Source of the DNA: JAQBXX01 sp947085325
Lineage (GTDB): Bacteria > Pseudomonadota > Gammaproteobacteria > SURF-13
NCBI GenBank assembly: GCA_947085325.1
Contig: CAMTVY010000001.1
Location: forward strand, 1 to 64,000
Reading direction: 5' to 3'
Length of the DNA stretch: 64,000 nt
Both the position numbers and the translations under genes were made by a program. The notes under the pieces are model-generated. The model was not told where the DNA came from, did not search any database, and was given only the letters and a program-made list of their open reading frames with translations. Below, one piece after another: positions 49,287-58,456 of the stretch; within the stretch, counting starts at the first letter, position 1; each line of letters begins with the position of its first letter.

Positions 49287-52200
49287 TCAATTAATCCACT
49301 TCCGTGCGTTGCGAAACATGCGCAGCCAAGGGCCGTCGTTGCCCCAGTCGTCCGGGTGCCAGGAGTTGGACACGGTGCGGATCACGCGCTCCGGGTGCGG
49401 CATCATGACGGTGAAGCGGCCGTCGGGTGTGGTGAGGCCGGCGATGCCGAGCGGCGAGCCGTTGGGGTTGGCGGGATAGGCTTCGGTGGGGTGGCCGCTG
49501 TTGTCCACCCAGCGTAGCGCCACAATGCCTTGGGCCAATACCTGCTCGGGGTTTGTGCCGGAACGGAACGAGGCGCGGCCTTCGCCGTGTGCTACCGCAA
49601 TGGGCAGGCGCGAGCCGGCCATGTCGTGCAGGAACAGCGACGGCGAGGCGGGAATCTCGACGAGGCAGAAGCGCCCCTCAAATTGTTCTGAGGTGTTGCG
49701 CATAAACTGTGGCCAGCGTTCGGCGCCCGGAATGAGTTCGTGCAGGTTCGACATCATCTGGCAGCCGTTGCAGATGCCGAGGCCGAAGGTGTCGGCGCGC
49801 TTGAAGAACGCGCTGAATGCGTCACGCGCGCGCGCATTGAACAGAATGGATTTGGCCCAGCCCTGCCCCGCGCCCAGCACGTCGCCGTAGGAAAAACCGC
49901 CGGGCGCGGCGAGGCCCTGAAATTCAGTCAGCGAGACGCGGCCTGCGAGTATGTCGCTCATGTGCACGTCGATAGCGGAAAATCCGGCACGGTCGAAGGC
50001 CGCGGCGAGTTCGATGTGGCCGTTTACGCCCTGCTCGCGCAAGATGGCGATGCGCGGATGCAGGCCTTTTTTTATGTAAGGCGCGGCGATGTCGTCGCTC
50101 GGATCGAAGCTGAGTTGCGCGTTCAGGCCGGGGTCGCGCGCGTCGAGCAGGGCGTCATATTCCTGCTGCGCGCAAATGGGGTTGTCGCGCAGTGCCTGCA
50201 TCCGGTACGAGGTCTCCGACCAGGCGCGTTGAAGATGGATGCGCGTGTCGCTGAGCAGCGTTTGTCCCCGCTGTGTCACCACGATTTCATCGGTGCTGTT
50301 AAGCGTGCCGATGGCGTGCGTGTGTTGTTCCAGGCCGACGGCTTGCAGTATTTTCAATACGGCTGCTCTGTCCGTGCGGCGTATCTGCACGACAGCGCCC
50401 AGCTCCTCGCTGAACAGCGCGGCGTGAATATCATTGCCGAGTTCATCAAAATTTAAGGTGATGCCGGTATGCGCGGCAAAGGCCATCTCGCAGACGGTGG
50501 TAAACAGGCCGCCATCCGAGCGGTCGTGATAGGCGAGAATGAAATTATTTTCGTTGAGCGCTTGCAGTGCGGCGAACAGCGCCTTGAGCAGCGCCGGGTC
50601 GTCCACGTCCGGCGCCTGTGTGCCGGTTTCGTTATAGACCTGTGCCAGCACGGAACCGCCGAGGCGATTTTTATTCTGTCCCAGATCGATGAGCAGCAGC
50701 TCGGTGTCGCCCTGATCGGCGCGTAATTGCGGCGTCAGTGTGCGGCGGCAGTCGCGTACGCGCGCAAAGGCGCTGACGATGAGCGACAGCGGCGCAGTCA
50801 CCGATTTCTCCACACCGTTTTCGCGCCACACGGTTTTCATGGAGAGCGAATCCTTGCCCACCGGGATGGCGATGCCGAGCGCCGGGCATAATTCCATGCC
50901 GACGGCCCGCACGGCGTCATACAGCGCCGCGTCTTCGCCGGGATGACCGGCGGCGGCCATCCAGTTGGCGGAGAGCGTGATGTCGGAAAGCCGGGTGATG
51001 CGCGCTGCGGCGATATTGGTGATGGCTTCGCCCACCACCATGCGCGCGGAGGCCGCCGGGTTGATGAGCGCGAGCGGCGCGCGCTCGCCGAGGGCCATGG
51101 CCTCGCCGGTGTAGACGTCGAAGCTCGTTGCGGTGACCGCAACGTCCGCCACTGGAGTCTGCCACGGGCCGACCATCTGATCGCGCGTCACCAGTCCGCC
51201 CACGCTGCGGTCGCCGATGGTGATGAGGAAACCCTTGTTCGCCACGGCGGGGAAACGCAGCACGCGCAGTGCGGCTTCGTGCAGATCGATTTTGCTGCAA
51301 TCAAATTCGGAAAGCAGCGGCGGCGTGTGACGGACATCACGCAGCATTTTCGGCGGTTTGCCGAGCAGCATGTGGAGCGCGAGGTCGATGGGCGTGTTGT
51401 GAAACTGCGCATCCACCAGCGTGAGCTGTTCGTCCGCAGTGGCTACACCGACCACGGCATAGGGGCAGCGTTCGCGCGCGCAGAGCGCGGCAAATTCCTC
51501 GCATCGCTCCGGCGTTACCGCCAGCACATAACGCTCCTGCGCCTCGTTGCACCAGAGCTGCATGGGCGACATGCCGCTGTCGTCGCTCAGTATCTTGCGC
51601 AGTTCGATGCGTGCGCCGCGCGCACTGCCGTGCACCAGTTCCGGCAGCGCATTGGACAGGCCGCCCGCGCCGACGTCGTGTATCGAGAGGATGGGATTGG
51701 CCGTGCCCAGTTGCCAGCACTGGTCGATCACTTCCTGGCAGCGGCGCTGCATCTCGGGATTGCCGCGCTGCACCGAGGCGAAGTCGAGTGCCTGATCGCC
51801 GCTGCCGCTGGTGATCGACGATGCCGCGCCGCCGCCCAGCCCGATCAGCATCGCAGGCCCGCCGAGTACGATGAGTACTGCGCGCGGCGGGATTGCATTT
51901 TTTTCTATATGCGCCGAGCGGATATTGCCGACGCCGCCCGCGAGCATGATGGGTTTGTGGTAGCCGCGTCGGTCGATACCGTGTCCGGCTGGCACCTGTG
52001 CTTCAAAGCTGCGGAAGTAACCGCAGAGGTTCGGGCGGCCGAATTCGTTGTTGAACGCCGCCGCGCCGAGCGGCCCTTCGAGCATGATGTCGAGGCTCGA
52101 TGCGGTGTGGCGCGGCTTGCCGAAGTCATGCTGTTCCCACGGTTGCATCGCGCCGGGAATGCGTAGATGTGAAACGGAAAAGCCGCACAATCCAGCCTTG

Positions 52201-53183
52201 GGTTTAGCGCCACGGCCGGTGGCGCCTTCGTCGCGGATTTCGCCGCCGCTGCCGGTGGCCGCGCCCGGAAACGGCGAGATGGCGGTGGGATGATTGTGCG
52301 TCTCCACCTTCATCACGATATGCATGTCTTCGGGGTGATAGCGGTATTCGCGCTCCGCTGTAGGGAAGAAACGTCCGGCGCGCGCGCCTTGCATGACGGC
52401 GGCGTTGTCCTTGTAGGCGGAGAGGATGCCGTGCGGATGTCGCTGGTGCGTGTTGCGGATCATGGCAAACAGCGACGCATCCTGGCGCACGCCGTCGATG
52501 ATCCAGTCGGCATTGAATATCTTGTGGCGGCAGTGTTCCGAGTTCATCTGCGCGAACATCATGAGTTCGACATCGGTCGGGTTGCGCCCGAGCGCCGTGA
52601 AGTTTTGCAGCAGATAATCGATTTCGTCTTCTGTGAGCGCGAGCCCCAATGCCTGGTTGGCCTGCGCCAGTGCGTTCCTGCCCTGCTGCATCACATCAAC
52701 CACCGCCAGCGGTGCCGGTTCCGCCTGCGCAAACAGCTGCCCGGCCTCGCCGGCATCGGCCAGCACCTGTTCGGTCATGCGGTCGTGTATCAGCGGCGCG
52801 ATATGTGCGCGTTCGCTGCGAGTGAGCGGTGTGCCGTCTGTCTTGGTGACGTAGTAGGCGACGCCACGCTCGATGCGCCGTACCTGGCCAAGGCCGCAGA
52901 TGCGGGCAATATCCGTGGCCTTGCTCGACCAGGGCGAGCGTGTACCTGTGCGCGGGACGGTCAGCAGCAGCTCGCCAGTTTGCGTCAGAGGCACGCCGGT
53001 GCCGTAATCAAGAATCTTGTGGAGTTGCGCGTACCCGGCAGCGGTGAGCTCGTGCGCGAGATCAACGAAGTGGATGAAGTCGGCGCTGACTGTGGCCAGA
53101 TCGGGTGCGACGGCACGCAGGCTGGCGCGCAACTTGTCCAGTCTGAAACCGGACAGCGCCTGCGGTCCGCGCAGTTGGAGCAT
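49287..53183 (-). CDS. purL: Phosphoribosylformylglycinamidine synthase
   Basis: Single-chain (proteobacterial large-type) enzyme of purine synthesis, converting FGAR and glutamine to FGAM. Its 1298 residues comprise an N-terminal PurS-like part, two AIRS-type ATP-binding halves (MNSEHCRHKIFNADW; VETHNHPTAISPFPGAATGSG, split) and a C-terminal glutaminase with the catalytic cysteine in GICNGCQMM and PGGFSYGDVLGAGQGWAK. It is co-oriented with bamC and dapA upstream. Confidence 0.97.
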   Translation of the reverse strand: MLQLRGPQALSGFRLDKLRASLRAVAPDLATVSADFIHFVDLAHELTAAGYAQLHKILDYGTGVPLTQTGELLLTVPRTGTRSPWSSKATDIARICGLGQVRRIERGVAYYVTKTDGTPLTRSERAHIAPLIHDRMTEQVLADAGEAGQLFAQAEPAPLAVVDVMQQGRNALAQANQALGLALTEDEIDYLLQNFTALGRNPTDVELMMFAQMNSEHCRHKIFNADWIIDGVRQDASLFAMIRNTHQRHPHGILSAYKDNAAVMQGARAGRFFPTAEREYRYHPEDMHIVMKVETHNHPTAISPFPGAATGSGGEIRDEGATGRGAKPKAGLCGFSVSHLRIPGAMQPWEQHDFGKPRHTASSLDIMLEGPLGAAAFNNEFGRPNLCGYFRSFEAQVPAGHGIDRRGYHKPIMLAGGVGNIRSAHIEKNAIPPRAVLIVLGGPAMLIGLGGGAASSITSGSGDQALDFASVQRGNPEMQRRCQEVIDQCWQLGTANPILSIHDVGAGGLSNALPELVHGSARGARIELRKILSDDSGMSPMQLWCNEAQERYVLAVTPERCEEFAALCARERCPYAVVGVATADEQLTLVDAQFHNTPIDLALHMLLGKPPKMLRDVRHTPPLLSEFDCSKIDLHEAALRVLRFPAVANKGFLITIGDRSVGGLVTRDQMVGPWQTPVADVAVTATSFDVYTGEAMALGERAPLALINPAASARMVVGEAITNIAAARITRLSDITLSANWMAAAGHPGEDAALYDAVRAVGMELCPALGIAIPVGKDSLSMKTVWRENGVEKSVTAPLSLIVSAFARVRDCRRTLTPQLRADQGDTELLLIDLGQNKNRLGGSVLAQVYNETGTQAPDVDDPALLKALFAALQALNENNFILAYHDRSDGGLFTTVCEMAFAAHTGITLNFDELGNDIHAALFSEELGAVVQIRRTDRAAVLKILQAVGLEQHTHAIGTLNSTDEIVVTQRGQTLLSDTRIHLQRAWSETSYRMQALRDNPICAQQEYDALLDARDPGLNAQLSFDPSDDIAAPYIKKGLHPRIAILREQGVNGHIELAAAFDRAGFSAIDVHMSDILAGRVSLTEFQGLAAPGGFSYGDVLGAGQGWAKSILFNARARDAFSAFFKRADTFGLGICNGCQMMSNLHELIPGAERWPQFMRNTSEQFEGRFCLVEIPASPSLFLHDMAGSRLPIAVAHGEGRASFRSGTNPEQVLAQGIVALRWVDNSGHPTEAYPANPNGSPLGIAGLTTPDGRFTVMMPHPERVIRTVSNSWHPDDWGNDGPWLRMFRNARKWIN

Positions 53184-53206
53184 GGCCGATGTGGGTGTGT
53201 GCAGGG

Positions 53207-54352
53207 TTATTTCAGTTGTTCGTGCAGCAAGGTCAGGATGCGGTTCGAGGTTTCGGAGTTCTCAGGCGTACCGTCCTTGTTCAGCACCGTAATGCGAGTG
53301 TTGGCGCCTTCGCCCGCTACGCTGACCAGATATTGTGTATTTTCCGCCTGCTTGTCCTTGGTGCCGCCCCAGAATTTGAGCTTGCTCAAGAACCCGTCTT
53401 TGGTTTCTTCCTTGAGCGGGTCGGCATAGCGCACATAGTACAACCCGCGCGAGCGGTCGCGGTCTTCCACGGTAAATCCAATGCGGTCTAAAGCAAGCCC
53501 GGTGCGGCGCCAGGCGCGTGAGAAGTCTTCATCGAGGCTGAGGAAGCTGCGGCCCTGCGCATCGCGCGTGAGCTGGGCGCGCGGCACGTCCTGGCCGCGG
53601 GCGAGCAGTGATTTCGCCTTCTGCGTATCGACGCCGAAAAATACCACCATGCGATTGAGCATTTCGATTTCCAGCTCCGGATCGGAGGGGCGATTCTGCC
53701 AGATGGTGGAGCTGCCCTGGCCTACTTCTTCCACGCCGCGGTGGGTGAGGTAAAGCTCGGTGGTGTTGGGTTCCTTGCCGCGCTCCAGGCGAACGCGATA
53801 TTTGTCGCGGGTGGCGGCGGAATAGAGCGAGTCGAACACCTTGCTGATGATGGAGCGGATCGGGTCTTTGGGGATGTCTGCGCGGTTTTCGAGCCAGTCG
53901 GTTTCCAGGATGCCGATGCGCGGGTCTTCTTCCTTGATCAAAAACCCGTTCTGCAGGAAGAATTCACGCACCTTGGGCCAGACCTGTTCCGGCGGGCTTT
54001 CCATGACGAGCCAGCGTTTGTCGCCGTCACGCTCGGCACGGATGTTGTTTTGCTGGGGCAGTACATTTTCGCTACGGGCCAGCTGTGGCCCGGTGCGCTC
54101 TCCACTGTAGGAGGAAAAGGTCGCGCTGGCGCTGCCGGGGTCGATGTCGGGTACGGCCAGGGCATCGTCGATGGTGGACTTGGTCAGATCCGGCGGCACT
54201 TCAAGCGCAGGCAGGGTCTGGCTTTTTTTGTAATCGGTCTTGGGGTCTGGAGCGATTTCGTCGAGCTTGGCGCTGATGGAGCTGCAGGCCACGAGCAGGA
54301 TCGGCAGGCAAACGGCAAGCAGGCGGTGTAAGCGGCGGTAGATGGACGGCAT
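53207..54352 (-). CDS. bamC: Outer membrane assembly lipoprotein BamC
   Basis: Lipoprotein of the BAM complex, which inserts beta-barrel proteins into the outer membrane. The 381-residue protein has the signal peptide and lipobox LLVAC, the conserved N-terminal unstructured segment (DPKTDYKKSQTLPALEVPPDL, split) that binds BamD, and two helix-grip domains. The start ATG 54352 was chosen because it gives the lipoprotein signal; upstream open sequence overlaps the dapA end. The dapA-bamC order is classical. Confidence 0.93.
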   Translation of the reverse strand: MPSIYRRLHRLLAVCLPILLVACSSISAKLDEIAPDPKTDYKKSQTLPALEVPPDLTKSTIDDALAVPDIDPGSASATFSSYSGERTGPQLARSENVLPQQNNIRAERDGDKRWLVMESPPEQVWPKVREFFLQNGFLIKEEDPRIGILETDWLENRADIPKDPIRSIISKVFDSLYSAATRDKYRVRLERGKEPNTTELYLTHRGVEEVGQGSSTIWQNRPSDPELEIEMLNRMVVFFGVDTQKAKSLLARGQDVPRAQLTRDAQGRSFLSLDEDFSRAWRRTGLALDRIGFTVEDRDRSRGLYYVRYADPLKEETKDGFLSKLKFWGGTKDKQAENTQYLVSVAGEGANTRITVLNKDGTPENSETSNRILTLLHEQLK

Positions 54353-54372
54353 GATGAGATAAACCTGTGCTT

Positions 54373-55257
54373 TTATAAAGGTATGTTGGCATGTAGCAGC
54401 GCCTGACGCACGCGGGCGTGGTAGGCTGCTGACAGGGGGGTGAGCGGGAGCCGTATGCCAGCCGGGATCAGGCCCATCTGGTTGAGCGCCCACTTGACCG
54501 GTATCGGGTTGGCTTCGATGAATAACTCCTGGTGTAACGGCATAAGCTGCTCGTTGAGGGCCTCGGCACGCGCGCGATCACCCTGGAGGGCGGCGGCGCA
54601 CATCTCGTGCATGAGCCGTGGCGCTACATTGGCAGTGACTGAAATGACGCCTTTGCCGCCCATCAGCATCAAGGCCATGGCAGTAGCGTCGTCACCTCCA
54701 TATAAATCCATTTTATCACCACAGCGGTCAAGAATCTCCCTCGCGCGCGCCAAGTCGCCGGTGGCCTCCTTGACGCCGATGATATTGGGGATGGGGGCGA
54801 GACGGGCCACGGTTGCCGGCAACAGGTCGCAGGCCGTGCGGCTTGGGACATTGTAGAGGATTTGCGGGATGGGTACGGCCTCGGCCACCGCCTTGTAATG
54901 CAGGTACAGGCCCTCCTGGGTGGGTTTGTTGTAATAGGGCGTGACCAACAGGCAGGCGTCGGCGCCGCCCTGGAGGGCGCAGCGGGTGAGCTGAATCGCC
55001 TCGCTGGTGGCGTTGGCCCCCGTGCCTGCAATGACCGGTACACGCCCGTGTACCCGCTCCACGATGGTGCGTATCAGCGCACAATGCTCGTCTGTGTCCA
55101 GGGTCGCAGATTCACCCGTGGTGCCGACAGCGACAATGGCGTCAGTGCCGTTTTCAATGTGAAATTCGACCAGTCTGTCCAGGCTTTCATGGTCGATGAC
55201 GCCATCCGCCGCCATGGGCGTGACCAGCGCTACCATACTGCCATGAAACATCAACAT
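54373..55257 (-). CDS. dapA: 4-hydroxy-tetrahydrodipicolinate synthase
   Basis: First committed step of lysine/diaminopimelate synthesis, condensing pyruvate and aspartate semialdehyde. The 294-residue TIM barrel has GTTGESATL (substrate-binding), YNVPSRTACDL with the catalytic tyrosine, and the Schiff-base lysine in IIGVKEATGDL. It is the first gene of the dapA-bamC-purL operon and divergent from pilB. Confidence 0.97.
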   Translation of the reverse strand: MLMFHGSMVALVTPMAADGVIDHESLDRLVEFHIENGTDAIVAVGTTGESATLDTDEHCALIRTIVERVHGRVPVIAGTGANATSEAIQLTRCALQGGADACLLVTPYYNKPTQEGLYLHYKAVAEAVPIPQILYNVPSRTACDLLPATVARLAPIPNIIGVKEATGDLARAREILDRCGDKMDLYGGDDATAMALMLMGGKGVISVTANVAPRLMHEMCAAALQGDRARAEALNEQLMPLHQELFIEANPIPVKWALNQMGLIPAGIRLPLTPLSAAYHARVRQALLHANIPL

Positions 55258-55396
55258 TTACTCCGCTGCGCTTGAACCGGCATGGTACTTGCTTCCCTAT
55301 TGTATGACAAGCTGCGGACATGCGAAGATGTGACGTTAAGCAGGTTCAATAAGGGGCTTCCGGGGGTGCAGGTGGCCCGTCCGGGGTGATAAGCGC
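55258..55396. promoter_or_regulatory. Divergent promoter region between dapA and pilB
   Basis: This 139-bp gap must hold promoters for the dapA operon (minus) and the pilB operon (plus). It includes TATTGTATGAC around 55300, but I could not fit a confident -35/-10 pair or a sigma-54 -24/-12 site. Confidence 0.4.
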
Positions 55397-57124
55397 ATGG
55401 CCATATCATCGTCCAATATGCAGTTCAAGCTGAGCGGGCTCTCGCGCCGTCTGGTGCAGGAGGGTCTGCTCACTGAAACCCAGATGCAGCAGGCCTGTGA
55501 GCAGGCGCTTAAGGCGAAAACTCCGCTGACCTCCTACCTGGTGGGGCAGGCTATCCTCAACAGTTACGCGGTTGCCAATGCGGCCTCGCAGGAATCCGGC
55601 GTGCCGCTGCTGGATCTCAACGCCGTCGATATGGAGCAAGCCCCCACTACGCTGGTGGAGGAAAAGCTGGTGCGCAAGCACCACATACTGCCCCTGTTCA
55701 AGCGCGGCAGAAAATTGTTTCTCGCGATTTCTGATCTGAGCAGCCTCCAGGCCCTGGATGAAATAAAGTTTCATGTGGGTGCGAACACCGAGGCCGTGCT
55801 GGTGGAGGAGGACAAGCTGTCCAAGGCCATTGAGACGGTATTGGCCAGGAACGATACCTCGATGAGCGCGCTTACGGGCGCCGACGTGGACGATCTCAAT
55901 CTGGAAATCAGCGGTGGCGACGAAGATCTCGCCGCCGCCGACAGTGCCGCCGCCGATATCGACGATACCCCGGTGGTGCGTTTCGTGAACAAAGTATTGC
56001 TCGATGCCATCAATAAGGGGGCGTCGGATGTGCATTTCGAGCCGTATGAGAAAATCTACCGTGTGCGTCTGCGTCAGGATGGTGTGCTGCGTGAGGTCGC
56101 GGCGCCGCCGGTAGTGCTCGCGCCCCGTCTCGCCGCGCGCCTTAAGGTGATGTCGAGACTGGACATTTCAGAGCGCCGTGTGCCGCAGGACGGGCGCATG
56201 AAAATGCGGCTGTCCAAAAACCGCGCTATCGACTTTCGCGTCAGCAGTTGCCCGACCCTGTATGGTGAGAAGATTGTGCTGCGTATTCTGGATCCTGCCA
56301 GCGCGCAGCTCGGCATCGACGCGCTGGGCTACGAGGAAGAGCAGAAAAAACTGTTCATGGATGCGATCCACCGCCCTTATGGCATGGTGCTGGTCACCGG
56401 CCCCACCGGTAGCGGCAAGACCGTTTCGCTGTACACCGCGCTCAATATCCTGAACACCGAAGACCGTAATATCTCGACGTGTGAAGACCCGGTCGAAATC
56501 AATCTCGCTGGAGTCAATCAGGTCAACGTCAATCCGAGGGCCGGACTTACCTTCGCCACAGCGCTCAAGGCATTTCTGCGCCAAGACCCGGACATCATCA
56601 TGGTGGGTGAGGTGCGTGATCTGGAAACTGCTGAAATTGCGATCAAGGCGGCGCAGACCGGCCATATGGTGCTCTCCACCCTGCACACCAACGATGCGCC
56701 GCAAACCTTGAGCCGTCTGGCCAATATGGGCGTAGCGCCATTCAATATCGCCTCGGCGGTGTCGCTCATCATCGCACAACGTCTGGCACGCCGCTTGTGC
56801 GCATTGTGCAAGAAGCCGGTCACCATTCCGCGCGAGGCATTGTTGAAGGAGGGCTTCAAGGAGGCCGAGCTCGCGGACGTCAAGCTCCATAGCGCGGTGG
56901 GGTGTGACCAGTGCTCGGATGGTTACAAGGGGCGTGTGGGCCTCTATCAGGTGATGCCGGTGTCGGAGGCTATCGGGCATATCATCATGGCGGGCGGCAA
57001 TGCGATGCAGATCGCCGAGCAAGCGAAAAAAGAGGGCATCGCTGACCTGCGCGAGTCCGGGCTCAGGAAGGTCAGGCAAGGTATTACCAGTCTGGAAGAG
57101 ATCAACCGTGTCACCAATGTATAA
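55397..57124 (+). CDS. pilB: Type IV pilus assembly ATPase PilB
   Basis: Hexameric ATPase driving pilus extension. In the 575-residue protein an N-terminal MshEN-like domain is followed by the secretion-ATPase core with Walker A TGPTGSGKT, the Asp box (STCEDPVE), Walker B (IIMVGEVRD), the His box (LSTLHTNDAP) and a tetracysteine zinc motif (CALCKKP ... CDQCSDGYKGR). It is followed by pilC and pilD; with the TsaP-like LysM gene it indicates a functional pilus. Confidence 0.96.
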   Translation: MAISSSNMQFKLSGLSRRLVQEGLLTETQMQQACEQALKAKTPLTSYLVGQAILNSYAVANAASQESGVPLLDLNAVDMEQAPTTLVEEKLVRKHHILPLFKRGRKLFLAISDLSSLQALDEIKFHVGANTEAVLVEEDKLSKAIETVLARNDTSMSALTGADVDDLNLEISGGDEDLAAADSAAADIDDTPVVRFVNKVLLDAINKGASDVHFEPYEKIYRVRLRQDGVLREVAAPPVVLAPRLAARLKVMSRLDISERRVPQDGRMKMRLSKNRAIDFRVSSCPTLYGEKIVLRILDPASAQLGIDALGYEEEQKKLFMDAIHRPYGMVLVTGPTGSGKTVSLYTALNILNTEDRNISTCEDPVEINLAGVNQVNVNPRAGLTFATALKAFLRQDPDIIMVGEVRDLETAEIAIKAAQTGHMVLSTLHTNDAPQTLSRLANMGVAPFNIASAVSLIIAQRLARRLCALCKKPVTIPREALLKEGFKEAELADVKLHSAVGCDQCSDGYKGRVGLYQVMPVSEAIGHIIMAGGNAMQIAEQAKKEGIADLRESGLRKVRQGITSLEEINRVTNV

Positions 57125-57138
57125 CCACCGGCACACAT

Positions 57139-58362
57139 ATGGCTGAAAAGACAATAAAAAAGAGTGATACCTTCGTCTGGGAAGGCACCAACAAAAATGG
57201 CGGGCGCATGCGCGGTGAGATGCAGGGCGCAACGCTCACGCTGGTTAAGGCCGATCTGCGCCGTCAGGGTATCAGTCTGCGCAAAGTCAGAAAGAAATCC
57301 GCACCATTGTTTGGTGTACGCAAAAAGAATGTTAGCGCCAAGGATATCGCCGTTTTCAGTCGCCAGCTCTCGGTCATGATTGCCGCCGGCGTGCCGCTGG
57401 TGCAGTCGTTTGAGATTATCGGTCGAGGGCATGAGAATATCAGCATGCAGGATCTGGTGCTCTCCATCAAGAATCATGTAGAAGGCGGCAGTTCGCTGGC
57501 GGAAGCGCTGGAGAAACACCCGCTGCAGTTTGATGAGCTGTATATAAATCTGGTGCGCGCGGGTGAACAGGGCGGCATACTCGAAGCGCTGATGAACAAG
57601 ATCGCCATCTACAAGGAAAAGACAGAGGCGATCAAGGGCAAGATCAAAAAGGCGCTGTTTTACCCAACGGCGGTGCTGGTGGTTGCGTTTATCATTACGG
57701 CGATTTTGCTCATCTTCGTGATCCCGCAGTTCGAGTCACTGTTCCAGGGCTTTGGCGCCGATTTGCCCGCGCTCACGCAGATGGTGATCAAGCTCTCTGC
57801 AATTTTTCAGGCATGGTGGTGGCTGATTTTCGGTTCCATCGGAGGTGCGGTCTATGCGTTGATACAGGCCAAGAGGCGCTCACGTGCCGTGAGCCATACC
57901 ATGGATCGGCTGGCGCTCAAGATACCCATTATCGGCGTCATTCTGAATAAAGGCGCCATAGCACGGTTTGCGCGTACACTTTCCACCATGTTTGCCGCCG
58001 GTGTACCGCTGGTGGAAGCGATGCAGTCGGTGGCGGGCGCCACCGGTAACATTGTTTATTCCGATGCCGTGCTACGCATGCGCGACGATGTCTCAACTGG
58101 AACGCAGTTGCAGCAGGCGATGCGTAATACGCAATTATTCCCCAACATGGTGGTGCAGATGGTCGCCATCGGCGAGGAGGCGGGGTCGCTGGATACCATG
58201 CTGGCCAAGGTGGCTGATTTCTACGAAGAGGAAGTGGACAATATGGTGGATTCCCTGTCCAGTCTGCTCGAGCCGATGATCATGGCCATCCTTGGCGTGC
58301 TGGTGGGCGGACTGGTGATCGCCATGTATCTGCCGATTTTCAAGATGGGGTCGGTAGTTTAA
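57139..58362 (+). CDS. pilC: Type IV pilus inner-membrane platform protein PilC
   Basis: Polytopic platform protein that couples PilB to pilin assembly. The 407-residue protein contains two GspF/T2SF domains (FSRQLSVMIAAGVPLVQSFEI and FARTLSTMFAAGVPLVEAMQ in the two halves) and three transmembrane segments (near 180-205, 215-240 and 378-402). The stop is followed immediately by a heptad repeat. Confidence 0.96.
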   Translation: MAEKTIKKSDTFVWEGTNKNGGRMRGEMQGATLTLVKADLRRQGISLRKVRKKSAPLFGVRKKNVSAKDIAVFSRQLSVMIAAGVPLVQSFEIIGRGHENISMQDLVLSIKNHVEGGSSLAEALEKHPLQFDELYINLVRAGEQGGILEALMNKIAIYKEKTEAIKGKIKKALFYPTAVLVVAFIITAILLIFVIPQFESLFQGFGADLPALTQMVIKLSAIFQAWWWLIFGSIGGAVYALIQAKRRSRAVSHTMDRLALKIPIIGVILNKGAIARFARTLSTMFAAGVPLVEAMQSVAGATGNIVYSDAVLRMRDDVSTGTQLQQAMRNTQLFPNMVVQMVAIGEEAGSLDTMLAKVADFYEEEVDNMVDSLSSLLEPMIMAILGVLVGGLVIAMYLPIFKMGSVV

Positions 58363-58456
58363 AAACAGATACAAGATAAAAGATACAAGAGAAAAGACAA
58401 GCCAATAATGCTGCAACACTTTCCTCTTTCCTCTTTGCTCTTTTTTCAGCCCCTCC
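58363..58456 (+). repeat. Heptad-phased element filling the pilC-pilD gap
   Basis: The 94-bp gap starts right after the pilC stop with AAACAGATACAAGATAAAAG and further AAGA-based heptads. It ends with CACTTTC CTCTTTC CTCTTTG CTCTTTT plus 12 nt before the pilD ATG. The 5' boundary AACAGATRCAAGAT matches the trkA-trkH element. The purine-rich 5' arm is partly complementary to the pyrimidine-rich 3' arm. No Shine-Dalgarno sequence precedes pilD. Confidence 0.7.

Noticed and set aside
55258..55396. Sigma-54 promoter for the pilus genes (TGGTACTTGC near 55283)
   Set aside because: The GG and GC elements are too close; the 10-bp spacing required between them is absent.
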